Source of the DNA: Symbiodinium natans
Lineage: Eukaryota > Sar > Dinophyceae > Suessiales > Symbiodiniaceae
Direction of reading: 5' to 3'
NCBI GenBank assembly: GCA_905221605.1
Contig: CAJNDS010000765.1
Span: 1 to 64,000, forward strand
DNA: 64,000 bases
Below are positions 11,701 through 19,272 of this stretch, in pieces; position 1 is the stretch's first letter, and every line of letters starts with the position of its first letter. The notes under the pieces are model-generated. The model saw only the letters and a program-made list of their open reading frames with translations. It was not told the origin of the DNA and did not search any database. A program made the translations under genes and the position numbers.

Positions 11701-11782
11701 GAGGCAACACGGGCAACTGCTGGCCTTGCGAGGACTCCATTGGGACTGTGTTTAAGCAGAAAAAATGCTCACTCCAAATCAA
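5774..11782 (-). CDS. Copia Gag-Pol polyprotein of the nested element
   Basis: A single 2002-codon frame. Gag: residues 15-330, with an Ala/Gln-rich start and a retrotransposon Gag core. A Lys/Gly/Pro repeat (about 338-380, unit HPKGKGKER) follows, then a CCHC knuckle at 393-406 (CHNCGKKGHYASEC). The aspartic protease has Asp623-Ser-Gly. A SAP-like segment (about 915-955) precedes an HHCC zinc site and the integrase core with Asp1027, Asp1109 and Glu1148. The reverse transcriptase has Asp1607 (LDVSDAF) and the active site as HVDD (1682-1685) in place of the usual YVDD. RNase H has Asp1871 (SDSDW) and ends DLPTKAL. All domains are in copia order. The first Met overlaps the preceding ORF by 14 nt; Met15 (11740), just clear of that ORF, is an equally good start and begins the Gag-like sequence MESSQGQQ. 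No internal stops or frameshifts. Confidence 0.95.
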   Translation of the reverse strand: MIWSEHFFCLNTVPMESSQGQQLPVLPQEATASGSGNPFLPGSPAAGQLDMAQMQMLMAQMVETAQAAAQAAQAAVARPSSSSGTAGFADANKILNRPTEFGSAVHDNDVAQWAEWSHSFRTWLVFADHEYETDLKIVEENLNTPVDLSTADAARVARSQRLFAILASVLRAKPKAILRQVSDKSGLEVWRVLTNTFAPRTKFRGLALLNALMSLPTFTKDRSLREQIQGLERVAEEYRKVTNNSPGEHVMLGTLVRCLPHALRQHVQLQMSEASTYQSIRDYVLGYEVTTTSWTSAKMHQALGVVPMAPSAGQEQSPVPMEVDALIRRDKERHPKGKGKEKHPKGKGKERQPKGKGKERHPKGKGKERQPKGKGPHQESPGTGKGQRAKGTCHNCGKKGHYASECWSAPRVQAVQNAPSGQPSDAATTVSTLGPSVSQVAPSTATTQHRVARVAIDMTSPEFTICQEGRINAVLMCDGQSRQDDPDPSWLSFVSLCQSVANAAVTSPKPAELQPVVPSTSVEMFDMSYADEDGAWTVPEGELCGINLMPSDRPACAAACLSTHASNFAAECNTKRKCEVSKHVPARIRHALMTQKSADARDALCVRAVTSDMPGTTKELVIDSGSDESCLPESWRHVGVAGGITTNSYRDAQGSVISGSQMRTAVLDIDGVQFKERWLLGSVTQPLFSVGKLLKRGWNLIHTDNTPFLTSPDNAIRVPLHYRHNSLHATGTIMNVSVCTNHEADRAVMALTVGDVWLSLPDKFVEVQPGIFARRDYTTNFLDVTVPLGHKGVAYRTTLQQRPTGWQVIEVNSLVENLDQADCEIAPPVNRQTITIGSVHPVNIDSLFSRVPNAMPSAAPPDDDFPDVPDDAMNFEEHDEHDENVATGDDGGGVGPLVQAEDVPAQGHVIVNGIELHLGCTLSTLRTACQVLGIGKSGGKKTVLQRIEQHLKTQELLQQHEFQTDGREPLREQKFVEAPTAEEQRRHELSHMPYADWCPHCVRFRAKADKHVRAKPDVREDSVCCMDFAYTGRRTPAQFEGTGRRTPAQFEGHTQEKLVVLVLKDSHTGAVHAIPTPAKGGTIAFKYLVAETCRFLNYCGHQTCTIRSDSEPACLALQRGIKAFRSKMGLQTHLEQTEASDHQGNEAEQSIDGIRQLAGCILDQFEERAETTIGSSHPMHAYAWRHAAWLHMRMSRQNDLSAFHVINGRPYLGKLVCFGETVFARVKSSIKGKARWCKMLWLGKLPVSDLHFGVTEGGYMLSSRSIRRLPKQYLATMCASLVDMPWTQASFLAGQVGQARKQKTQAEALSAGGEEAGEAAHEQVAEVPSQQGASERPMPFPEHLLPDDAMLSELVPPPPRMPAAYTPEPPTPMSSTPLQPPQAETPIGVAPLDSPMASVDQAEDMLPPGVVRHAAEHTGGDAPARKKLRLDALQVSAHDAEMFHLDESIELVDESAEQFLDCEDQDDNQSEWAEQPGSDLDIPSILIKPFSEVEPQCSASEQAEIDAAADAFELARLLGSSVLEQMQSWQPGHRTLSSKYVRSWRAKTLGGEKKWLRRSRLVAREFAHLDPERQHLFAPTTTQCMLRIIPALFVRHFHEGWALMSLDVSDAFLQCKQEHETLTKVNGQWFRLLRMLPGQRDGSATWFRDFMQEIKTAVEAEPLAEQPVLFRIPKPAGAGMVHVDDMLCTGPVKRLEDLERHLKSKFKVSVDWIRSVGEEVTFLKRRHVLVSPELLVVEPDVKYLDKLLQVTGLSGAKARSKAAPFPTGGLPTDSEPDPELDPETATRYRSALGILMYLSVDLLASQFGIRYLATRAHKPTQGCWKLLRHLTSYVSSHRSHVIGLSKPTLGKGLVCNRVSEHKTSVLEMFSDSDWSGDKRTRRSVSACCVVWDGQLLYSSSHTQKVISLSSCEAEYNSLVAGSATAILLQNCICHVCPDLDVKLSCLCDNAAARSLGNRQGVGRTRHIDGKLLWLQQKTQEKLLEVIPVGTGDNVSDLPTKAL

Positions 11783-12236
11783 TCACAGAATCGGAATGCT
11801 TCAATGCACGATCAAAGACTTGGCTCGCACTGGAGGATCTCTGGCGACGCTCGGAACCTTGCCTGCCCACTGAAGACACGGGACACACCGAAGAACTGGA
11901 AGGCTCACAATCGGTGGCACGCAACAATGAACGAAGGTCGGCGTTGGCTGCTTCAAGATCCCTCTCAAACAACGAACTCTCTTCTTCTGGATGCAAAGAT
12001 GCAAGCTGCACACTCTCGGGCACACAGCTGTCGGATACTTCCTCAGCCCCGAAAACAATGAAAGCCTCTCTGAGATCTCCCTGGCTCAAGCACTTAAGTC
12101 CAAACTGCCACACCTCAGGCACGGAGTGCAGTTGCTCAAGACGCTGCTCGAACGCTTCCTGATACCTGTAAAGGATCTTACCCCACGAAACCTGTGACCT
12201 GTTCTCTGGCTTGGGCCTCCGGATCAGTTGCTCCAC
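11769..12236 (-). CDS. Small leader ORF upstream of Gag-Pol in the nested copia
   Basis: 155 codons between the primer-binding site and Gag, overlapping the first Gag-Pol Met by 14 nt in another frame. The product is hydrophilic: basic N-terminus (MEQLIRRPKPENR), a probably helical middle (YQEAFEQRLEQL), then an acidic, Ser-rich C-terminal half ending SVIDLE. There is no Cys-knuckle, membrane segment or known domain. It may be a separate accessory or Gag-related protein reached by termination-reinitiation, or a leader ORF without a protein role. Its size and position in a young element favour something real. Confidence 0.5.
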   Translation of the reverse strand: MEQLIRRPKPENRSQVSWGKILYRYQEAFEQRLEQLHSVPEVWQFGLKCLSQGDLREAFIVFGAEEVSDSCVPESVQLASLHPEEESSLFERDLEAANADLRSLLRATDCEPSSSSVCPVSSVGRQGSERRQRSSSASQVFDRALKHSDSVIDLE

Positions 12237-12411
12237 GTAGAAGCTGTGCAGCCTCTCCCGTTTTGCTCAAGCACACAATGGCTCGTCCGGTCGGCCCCGG
12301 GAACTGCAAGCTACGGGTCCCTGAATCCTAAACCAACAGGACAACGTCAAGAGGCTCCACACGAACTTCGCCTTGCAAAGAACGAGAACCCCCGTGTCTC
12401 GAAGCTTGGGT
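12237..12411 (-). other. Leader of the nested copia
   Basis: Between the primer-binding site and the first ORF in the sense direction. It carries no long frame and would contain the packaging and dimerisation signals of the genomic RNA. No specific motif can be proven from one copy. Confidence 0.5.
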
Positions 12412-12431
12412 CAGCCCAAGCTCCGCTACCA
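12412..12431 (-). promoter_or_regulatory. tRNA primer-binding site of the nested copia
   Basis: On the sense strand this begins TGGTAGCGGAGCTTGGGC directly beside the 5' LTR. It would pair with a tRNA 3' end ...GCTCCGCTACCA. The TGGTA start (CCA end of a tRNA) and likeness to the initiator-Met site TGGTATCAGAGC of many plant copia elements suggest an initiator-tRNA primer. The dinoflagellate tRNA would have to be compared to confirm it. Confidence 0.8.
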
Positions 12432-12565
12432 TGAAAATGTTTTGAACTCTCAAAGACGCCTGCAGATGCAACTCGATCTCAAAGTGAAACATGTGAGTGC
12501 ATGAAATACTGCAAAGCAAATCACATGATAAAATGGGGACTTTCGATACGGCAAAATGTTCAACA
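12432..12565 (-). repeat. 5' LTR of the nested copia element
   Basis: 134 bp, identical to 4151-4284. It carries promoter and RNA-start functions by family knowledge; no canonical TATA box stands out. Confidence 0.95.
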
Positions 12566-12570
12566 TGGAG
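12566..12570. repeat. Target-site duplication TGGAG, right copy
   Basis: Matches 4146-4150. Removing the copia rejoins ATACC-TGGAG-TCAATGCCGACTCC, which continues a local degenerate repeat (CTGGGGTCAATACTGACTCC follows at 12583), so the pre-insertion sequence is coherent. Confidence 0.93.
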
Positions 12571-15500
12571 TCAATGCCGACTCCTGGGGTCAATACTGAC
12601 TCCTTCCTCCTCTCCGTCCCTCGGCTAAGGCTTCAGCCGCAAGCCGAACAACAAAAAGGATGGGAGGGCGGGAGAACGAGAGGACCAATCAACACGGACG
12701 ACTCAGCAACACAAAAGGAAAGCACGCAAGCCAAGCGTATCAACCAAGGACGCCAAACGCACCAAGTCAGGCAAAACAGGAGCCCGCCAGGGCCAATCGC
12801 CATCAGTAAGAGGCGTCACCTCTCTCATAACTGGCAACGTGCAATAAACAACCGAAGAAACTCCAACACGCCCATAATGTAGACAAGACAACCGACCAAG
12901 CAAACGGGGCAAGGCAAAACCAACTGGTGTAGCAATTACACGTTGCTGTTGGCAAAGGTGCAGCAGCAGAAGCCAACACTTCAATTTGCAGCACTAAAAC
13001 TTCAAGAAGACGCACATGTCACCCGACAGTGACCAAAGCGATTATGCATGCTAAAGAACACAGCGCAAATGTATACCGAGGCAATCAATCAAGCAAGCAT
13101 GTAAGCAATACCAACTTCCAGCTTCAACTGCTCAAGCCAGTTTTTTTGGCACCATCACCTTCGTCAAGGCGCTATACAGCACACCGCTTCTGCAAGAAAC
13201 ACGCACAATGTAAACAGGACGTGCAACGACAACAGCAACGCGCGCAACCAACTCAACTCTCAATAGTCAAGCGACAATCACATCTTGCAAGTGGAGCTCA
13301 ATCTGACTTGCAAGACTAGAGAAACACGCTCCTCCAATGATCTTGCCGAGAGACCAAAACAAGCAACCAAAACTCGACGCACCAAAAGCAACTGCTACAA
13401 GTATGCAATCAGCACAAACGCTCCACAGGCGGACTGAATGAACAATCCGGCCTGCTAAGCAATGGGAACAGGCTCCCACCTTGAGTCTGCCAATCACTTC
13501 AAAAACTAAAACCACCGCGCACATCATCAAGTCAGCAAGCAGCGTCACACCTAAGCAGTCACTCAGACAAACTCTCAAATCTGCCATAGAATGCGCAAGT
13601 TTCCAAACCAAAACAATTGAGGATCAAAAGGTCCAATCATGAGTCGTAGGAGTTGTAGGCACAACTGTTTTCCAACCAATGTAGCAACGACAACGCGGCA
13701 CAAAGCAACCAAAACCAGGCAACCAAAACGCACAATACTTGTCATCACCATGAGCCAAGAATCAACAGCGACTCAACCTGAGCCACCTTGACCCGAATCT
13801 CCAATAACAAGCAGACGCTCGTAACAAAATCAGACTCACAAGCAAGCATACGCTCACCACCAGACTCTTCAATGTATTGCAGCGCAGGCACCAAGCAATG
13901 AACTGTCTCAACTCACGGCTCCAACTAGCCAACCCGAGCAAGCAAGCCAGCAAGCACGCACTCTTCCAACAATCCACAGATGAAACGCACAACGGCTGAC
14001 CAACGCCTTGAAGAGACAATGTCACGCTTCCGTCCCTTGCTGTGCAATCAGCACATCTGAGAAAATCAATCACAGCCAAGTACACAAAACTCTAGTACTT
14101 GAGCACACCCGCCAAGGGCTTCTGTACGACAAAACCATTTTCAATCGACCGATTTTTGGTTTTCGGCGTGTTTTGGGGTTTAGGATCCACGGAAAGGAGC
14201 AAACCCATCCAACTGCCAACTTGGGACTAGCAATAAGGCCAGCTTCAAGCGGCGACATCGACCTGGCTGCAATCGAGCACGACAGACAACAAAGCCAACA
14301 ACCACAACGACGAAGTCAGGCAAGGAATCAATCAGCTCACTCCTTCAAGCACAACTGCCATGCGCATTAGCAATCCTGCAGAATGAGATATTCCTCTGAT
14401 CAATTTCAAGACAACATTCATACGCGCCTTTCAATGAATACTGTCCCGAGCGAACGGAACACGAAAATAATAAAGGCATGCACTTCTCTCAAATTCAAGG
14501 GAACGACCAAGGACCATCACAAGTATGCAATCCAAGCAGACAAGCACACGCAGATCCATCAATCACGCTTGAAGCAAGACAAGCGAACGTTTCCAATGCT
14601 CTGATCTGCGCCGACCATGTCTGAGCCACCGAGAAACAAGCAGTCATCAATCCAACAGGCTCTGGCAAAAGGCGAACCACATCAACCAACCGAGCACAAG
14701 CCAATTACGCAGCTCGTGCCTCAGCGCACTCCTTGCTGTGCAATCAAGGTACAAAGACAACCATGCTCACACATGCTCAAGCAAGGGCAACAGCGAAGTC
14801 CAATGCTTCACGCAAGTAAGATTCGACACAAGCAAAAAAAAACTCTCAAACAACTTGCCCAATCCGAGCTTCACTGGCGATATTACAAGGTCGCAGCCCA
14901 ATCCGCCCATCGGAAGCTTTCGCATATCAATGGCTAAGCTGTCCGAGCAGCTAGCGCTTTGTCAACCGGGCAGCGAGTCCGAGATGACGAAAGACAACAA
15001 TGATAGAGGCTCAACTATACACGCCGGTTTGGGGCCAATTGTTTCAAGTAAGCAGCAAGTACTTCAACCATCAATCCCAACTACAAAATTGTCACAATGC
15101 ACGCTTCTCAAAAAGCACAAGTCCGACACTCGCGAATCAAGCACAAGCAATACGACAGTGGACACCTGCAATGCCTTTCAAATTCTCACGCCAGCACTCC
15201 CAAGCGCTAAACAATGTTTAAGGCTTTCGATAGCGGTGAGCGCTCACAATAGTCAAGCGTGAGACAGGGTCTCAAAATGTTCGGCCGAAGGAACTGCACA
15301 CAGTTCCAACCAACGTAGCTACAATGCTGTTTTAGCAATACGCCTACTAGGTCGTGGTCGACGGCCCGACGTGTTCGGGAATGCAAGCTACAGCTGGGCT
15401 GAATTCAATGGTCAACCTTGTCCATCCAATCTGTCCGGCCTCTCTTGGCCAATCACCTTCAGATCATTCCTTTTCAAGCGCACTTCTCTGGACATCTCCT

Positions 15501-16591
15501 TTTCAGCACCTTTTTATCCAATACACAACTCCTTCACATACCCTCAACGGTTCTTCAGTCAACTCTCTCAACTTCAATCAAGCAATCGACCAATCCTTCT
15601 TCAACAACACCTTGGTGCTCCTTAGTCACGCAGATACACGCAACGCTTCTGTGCTTTGATCCACAACAATCATGTCTGTTTCATCTGTTCTACCTTCTTT
15701 CCTGAGTAGTCTTGCGCGTCTGTGCAGTACGGATAGCTTTGGCGTAAGGTATCTGCACTGTGTCGCAAGTGCGAATTCGCTTTTACCATACCTTTCAACT
15801 TTGCGGTGCATGTGAAGATAGAAGCATATTTTTGCCGCAGTCTGACAGCAATGTTTGCCTTTTGAACGTTGTGCATGATTCTCGAGTGGCCCAAACTGCA
15901 CTTGTTAGGCCTCCGGCCAAGAGCGCAAAATGTGGCTTGTGCTAATTTTGCCGTTGTGGACGGGGAAGGTGGGTGTTTGTGAGTTTGTGCGCTTCTCTTT
16001 GGTTAGTGAGAGCAAGAACGCCAGAAGTGCTTTGCGCATTGCGTTGACCTTTGTCTGCGAGCAAGAGCGAGAACGCAGCACAGGTCGTATCAACTCTTTG
16101 CAACAGTGGAGTGCGCTTAGCACAAGTGCCACGTCTTCCAGCTAGCCTTGCCACCAGGTGCCCGCACATGCACAGTTTTTCTGGGGACTGGAACCCTCAA
16201 TCATTTCTTTCTTTCCTCTTTCTTTCTTCAATCTTTCCTTTTCGTCTAAGGCTGGGACAAAAGCTCTAAACCCAATGGCTCTTCTCGGCCACCTTTCACT
16301 TTCTTTGGCTTTCTTTCGCCTTCCTTTGTTTCAATACCTTTTACCTTTCCTAATCCTTTTCCTTTCCTTTTTCGTTGGGGACTTGAACCTCCAATCTTTT
16401 CAGTGGGGACTGGAACCTCCAGTTCCTCGCAATTCCTTTTCTCTGTGGGGACTGAAACCTCCACTTCCTTTGTCCATTCTTTTCTTTCAATCTACTTCTC
16501 CTCTTGTCACAAGACAATCTACCAGGCAGCGACAACGAACTTTGTACAATCCTACCTTACTGAGCTAGTCCACGAGCAGGCCCCAGCTCTT
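12571..16591. other. Non-coding interior of the outer element, 5' part
   Basis: About 4 kb with the same A/C-rich, CAAT-rich plus strand as 648-4145 and no recognisable protein on either strand. Towards the primer-binding site (16160-16500) it changes to a polypyrimidine tract (sense-strand GAAAGGAAAG) with four dispersed copies of GGGGACTGGAACCTCCA or close variants (near 16177, 16378, 16403 and 16447). Being just downstream of the 5' LTR in the sense direction, this is the RNA leader. Confidence 0.7.
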
Positions 16592-16611
16592 CAGCCGAAG
16601 CTCCGCTACCA
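16592..16611 (-). promoter_or_regulatory. tRNA primer-binding site of the outer element
   Basis: The plus-strand 20-mer beginning CAGCCGAAGCTCCGCTAC and ending CA directly abuts the LTR at 16612. It differs at one position from the primer-binding site of the nested copia (12412-12431), so both elements should use the same tRNA. It also fixes the minus sense of the outer element. Confidence 0.85.
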
Positions 16612-16911
16612 TGAAATTTTCAAAGGTCACTTTCTGTACAATATTAAACTGTATGTAAACTACCAAACACATGACTGTTCAATCAATGTTGACCACACCA
16701 CAATACAAGCATACAACTGTCAGATGCAATCTCTCGCTCAGCAATCTTTTGTGTCACTTGGGCTGAGCCAATCTTTAGGCACTTGAGCCAGTCTTAAGCC
16801 AAAGCATCATGGACATGGCAATGTCCACACGCCAATGTTCTCTGTCAGTGTTGCATGTTGTTCATGCAATGGACAATGTGCATGTGCAGGAAGTAAAGCT
16901 CAATCCTAACA
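16612..16911 (-). repeat. 5' LTR of the outer element
   Basis: 300 bp, TG...CA on either strand, paired with 345-647 and followed by the TTTAA duplication and the satellite. Confidence 0.9.
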
Positions 16912-17110
16912 TTTAAGCCCCCCTTTAAGCTCCCTTTTAAGCCCCCCTTTAAGCCCCCTTTAAACCCCCCTTTGGAGCCCCCCTTTAAGCCCCCTTTAAA
17001 AAGCCCCCTTAGAGCCCCCTTTAAGGCCCCCGTGTTAAGGGGCTTAAAGCCCCCCCTTGAAGAGCCCCTTAAAGCCCCCCCTAAAGCCCCCCTGAAAAGC
17101 CGCAGCCAAG
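16912..17110. repeat. CCCCCCTTTAAG-type satellite, right block
   Basis: Continuation of the array of 1-344, progressively degenerate to the right (AGCCCCCCTTT, then AAAGCCCC variants). Confidence 0.85.
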
Positions 17111-17635
17111 CTCCCCCTCTGTGGAGGGTTTAAGCAGCAGTTTAAGAGGCCTAATACTTGCTGGGCCTTTGGGCAGCAATTTAAGAGGCGTAATACTTGC
17201 TGGGCTTCACGGTTCCAGCACGAAAGATCAGAAGAGACCCTGCCACCACAAAGTTTCAGCCCTGCAAGGTGAATGGTCCCCCCAACGCCAAGCTAAATAC
17301 AGTCGGCCTTAGTCCAGAAGGGCTTCTGCATGAGAACTCTGTACCTGCCCCCAGGGAAAGGCGCAACGCAAGGCTGTGGGTGTTTACGTCGGGACTTAGT
17401 TGAGCTCAGGCACGCCATGGAGGCAAACTGCAGAGTTCAAGTCGAAATCTTGGAACATTCCGAACTTGAAGCATCTAAAGTTCTAAAGCTCAAGCTCAAC
17501 GATGTTCTTTTTGGAAACCACTACAGCAGCTTGCCGTCAGAGCAGCTTTTTCAACTAGTTGTAAGAGACCCACTCTCTGCAACCACAAAAAACAAAAGGA
17601 AGCGAGCGGGGTGGAATTGCCCTTAAGCTCCCCTT
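17111..17635. other. Unassigned stretch with a 45-bp local duplication
   Basis: Two copies of a segment containing TTTAAGAGGC.TAATACTTGC (about 17128-17165 and 17172-17210) are visible. A 98-codon frame (17330-17626) has no recognisable domain. Nothing else can be supported. Confidence 0.4.
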
Positions 17636-18165
17636 TAAAAAGAGTCTCACTTCTCTGGTTTCGAAGAATGAAATCCAAATACATTCCCTTCTTTCTCGTC
17701 GTAAAGGGAAATGAATGTTTAGAGTCTTACTTCTCTGGTTTCGAACAATGAAATCCAAAACAAGTACAAAAAATATAGAAAGATTCGAGGGTGGTGGAAC
17801 TTAGAATACATTCCCTTCTTTCTCTTTGTAAAGGGAATGTATGTTTAGAATCTCACTTCTCTGGCTTCGAATAATGAAATCCAAAAACAAATACAAAAAA
17901 TATAACAAGATTCGAGGGGGTGGAATTTAGAATACATTCCCTTCTTTCTCTTCGTAAAGGGAATGTATGTTTAGAGTCTTACTTCCCTGGTTTCGAAAAA
18001 TGAAATCCAAAAAAATACAAAATTATAACAAGATTCGAGTGGGGCGGAAGTTAGAATAAATTCCCTTCTCTTCCTTTGTCTCACTTCTCTAATTTCGAAG
18101 AACGAAATCCAAAACAAAACAAGATTCAAGGGGGGTGGAGTTTAGAATAAATCCTTCTCTCTTAT
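17636..18165. repeat. Tandem repeat, about 125-130 bp unit, with an internal palindrome
   Basis: About four units, each with (A)GAGTCTTACTTCTCTGG, TTTCGAA.AATGAAATCC, an ACAAAAAATATA stretch and GATTCGAGGGGGGTGG. The first three carry a hairpin-forming pair CATTCCCTT ... AAGGGAATG (near 17680, 17808 and 17934). Later units are degenerate. AT-rich, no coding sequence. Confidence 0.75.
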
Positions 18166-18482
18166 CTTTAAGATAAATTAATGTTTAAAGCCCCCTTAAG
18201 CCTTCAAGCTCCGCCTTTTAAGTCCCCTTTAAGTCCCTTCAGCTTCTCCAAAGCGCCTCTTTGCCCCTCCCCTTAAGCCTTCTTTGAGCAAAGGTGATGG
18301 ATCCATCAAGCGTAAAAGAAACAAGAATTCCCCAGCCTATTCGCGGGGTGCAAGACATGCAAAACCAAACTGCGATGCCTTACCAACAGACAAATTCCGT
18401 ATCAAAACAACAAAACCTTTGGTTCCAAAGGAAACTGGTGAGAGTTTCTGCGTTTTTCCGATGAAACCAAAGCTGGTAGAGT
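18166..18482. other. Unassigned stretch before the 1.9-kb array
   Basis: The first part still has satellite-like CCCCTTAAG words. No gene or named element is recognisable. Confidence 0.4.
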
Positions 18483-19192
18483 ACAGGGGAGGCCCACACA
18501 CGCGAAGCCAGAATTGCCTAGATTTTTCGACCCCAGATTTGGAGTCGCGTAAACTGGCAAACATGTGTACAGTACAGGAACGACTTGGTCTCCTAGGACT
18601 TGCTGAAAATCAAGCCCCAAAAAACAATCTCGAAACCAAACAAGTTGGCCTGATGTGGCCTCAAACCCACACGGTCTTGCTTTGTTGCGACACGTTTGTG
18701 GCCTGTTGTGGCCTGACGTGGCCTGAAAACCACACGTTTGTGGCCTGTTGTGGCCGACGTGGCCTCAAAAACACACGTTTGTGGCCTGTTGTGGCCTGAT
18801 GTGGCCTCAAAAACACACGTTTGTGGCCTGTTGTGGCCTTGTTGTGGCCTCACGGCGCATTTTTCCCCGGAAAAATGCAATTTGTGGCCATGGGGACTCG
18901 GGACCCTATAATACTATTGAAAGGGTCCCCACGCACAGCAGACGTAGGGTAATGAGGCCAGATCCGAAGACCGACCAGAATTTTAATCCAGGTTTTTTCC
19001 CAAGTCGCTTATCTTCTAAACTGAACATTGTTACAAGTGTTCAAAGACGACCTATGCACTGTTCAAAACGCGGCGCCGAAGAAAAGTTGGCAGACATAGA
19101 AATCACGTGGGGCCCCATGGCTTCACCACTCCTCCGCTGCCCGTCACTGCATCACTTTCTCTCACTCCGTCGTCCTCGCTTCCTCACTCTTT

Positions 19193-19272
<80 letters not shown>

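Larger units (their letters stand above)
4151..12565 (-). mobile_element. Intact Ty1/copia LTR retrotransposon nested in the outer element
   Basis: An 8415-bp element bounded by identical 134-bp LTRs (4151-4284 and 12432-12565) with TG...CA ends and a perfect 5-bp duplication TGGAG. In sense (minus-strand) order it has: 5' LTR, primer-binding site (12412-12431), leader, a 155-codon ORF, a 2002-codon Gag-Pol with the copia order (protease, integrase, reverse transcriptase, RNase H), a 305-codon third ORF, a 3' UTR, a short purine tract (4285-4293 on the sense strand) and the 3' LTR. LTR identity and uninterrupted frames mean a very recent insertion, younger than its host element. It may still be active. 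Confidence 0.95.
345..16911 (-). mobile_element. Outer non-autonomous LTR retrotransposon (LARD-like), split by a nested copia element
   Basis: The element is bounded by near-identical LTRs at 345-647 and 16612-16911 and by a perfect 5-bp duplication TTTAA (340-344 and 16912-16916). A primer-binding site abuts the right LTR (16592-16611), which sets the sense strand as minus. A purine-rich stretch on that strand (648-657) lies next to the 3' LTR. Without the nested copia and one copy of its duplication, the element is about 8.15 kb. Its internal parts (648-4150 and 12566-16591) have no recognisable Gag, protease, integrase or reverse transcriptase, only short ORFs. That fits a large retrotransposon derivative mobilised in trans. 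The duplication lies in a TTTAA-rich satellite, so it is weaker evidence than the LTRs and primer-binding site, but all agree. Confidence 0.85.
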
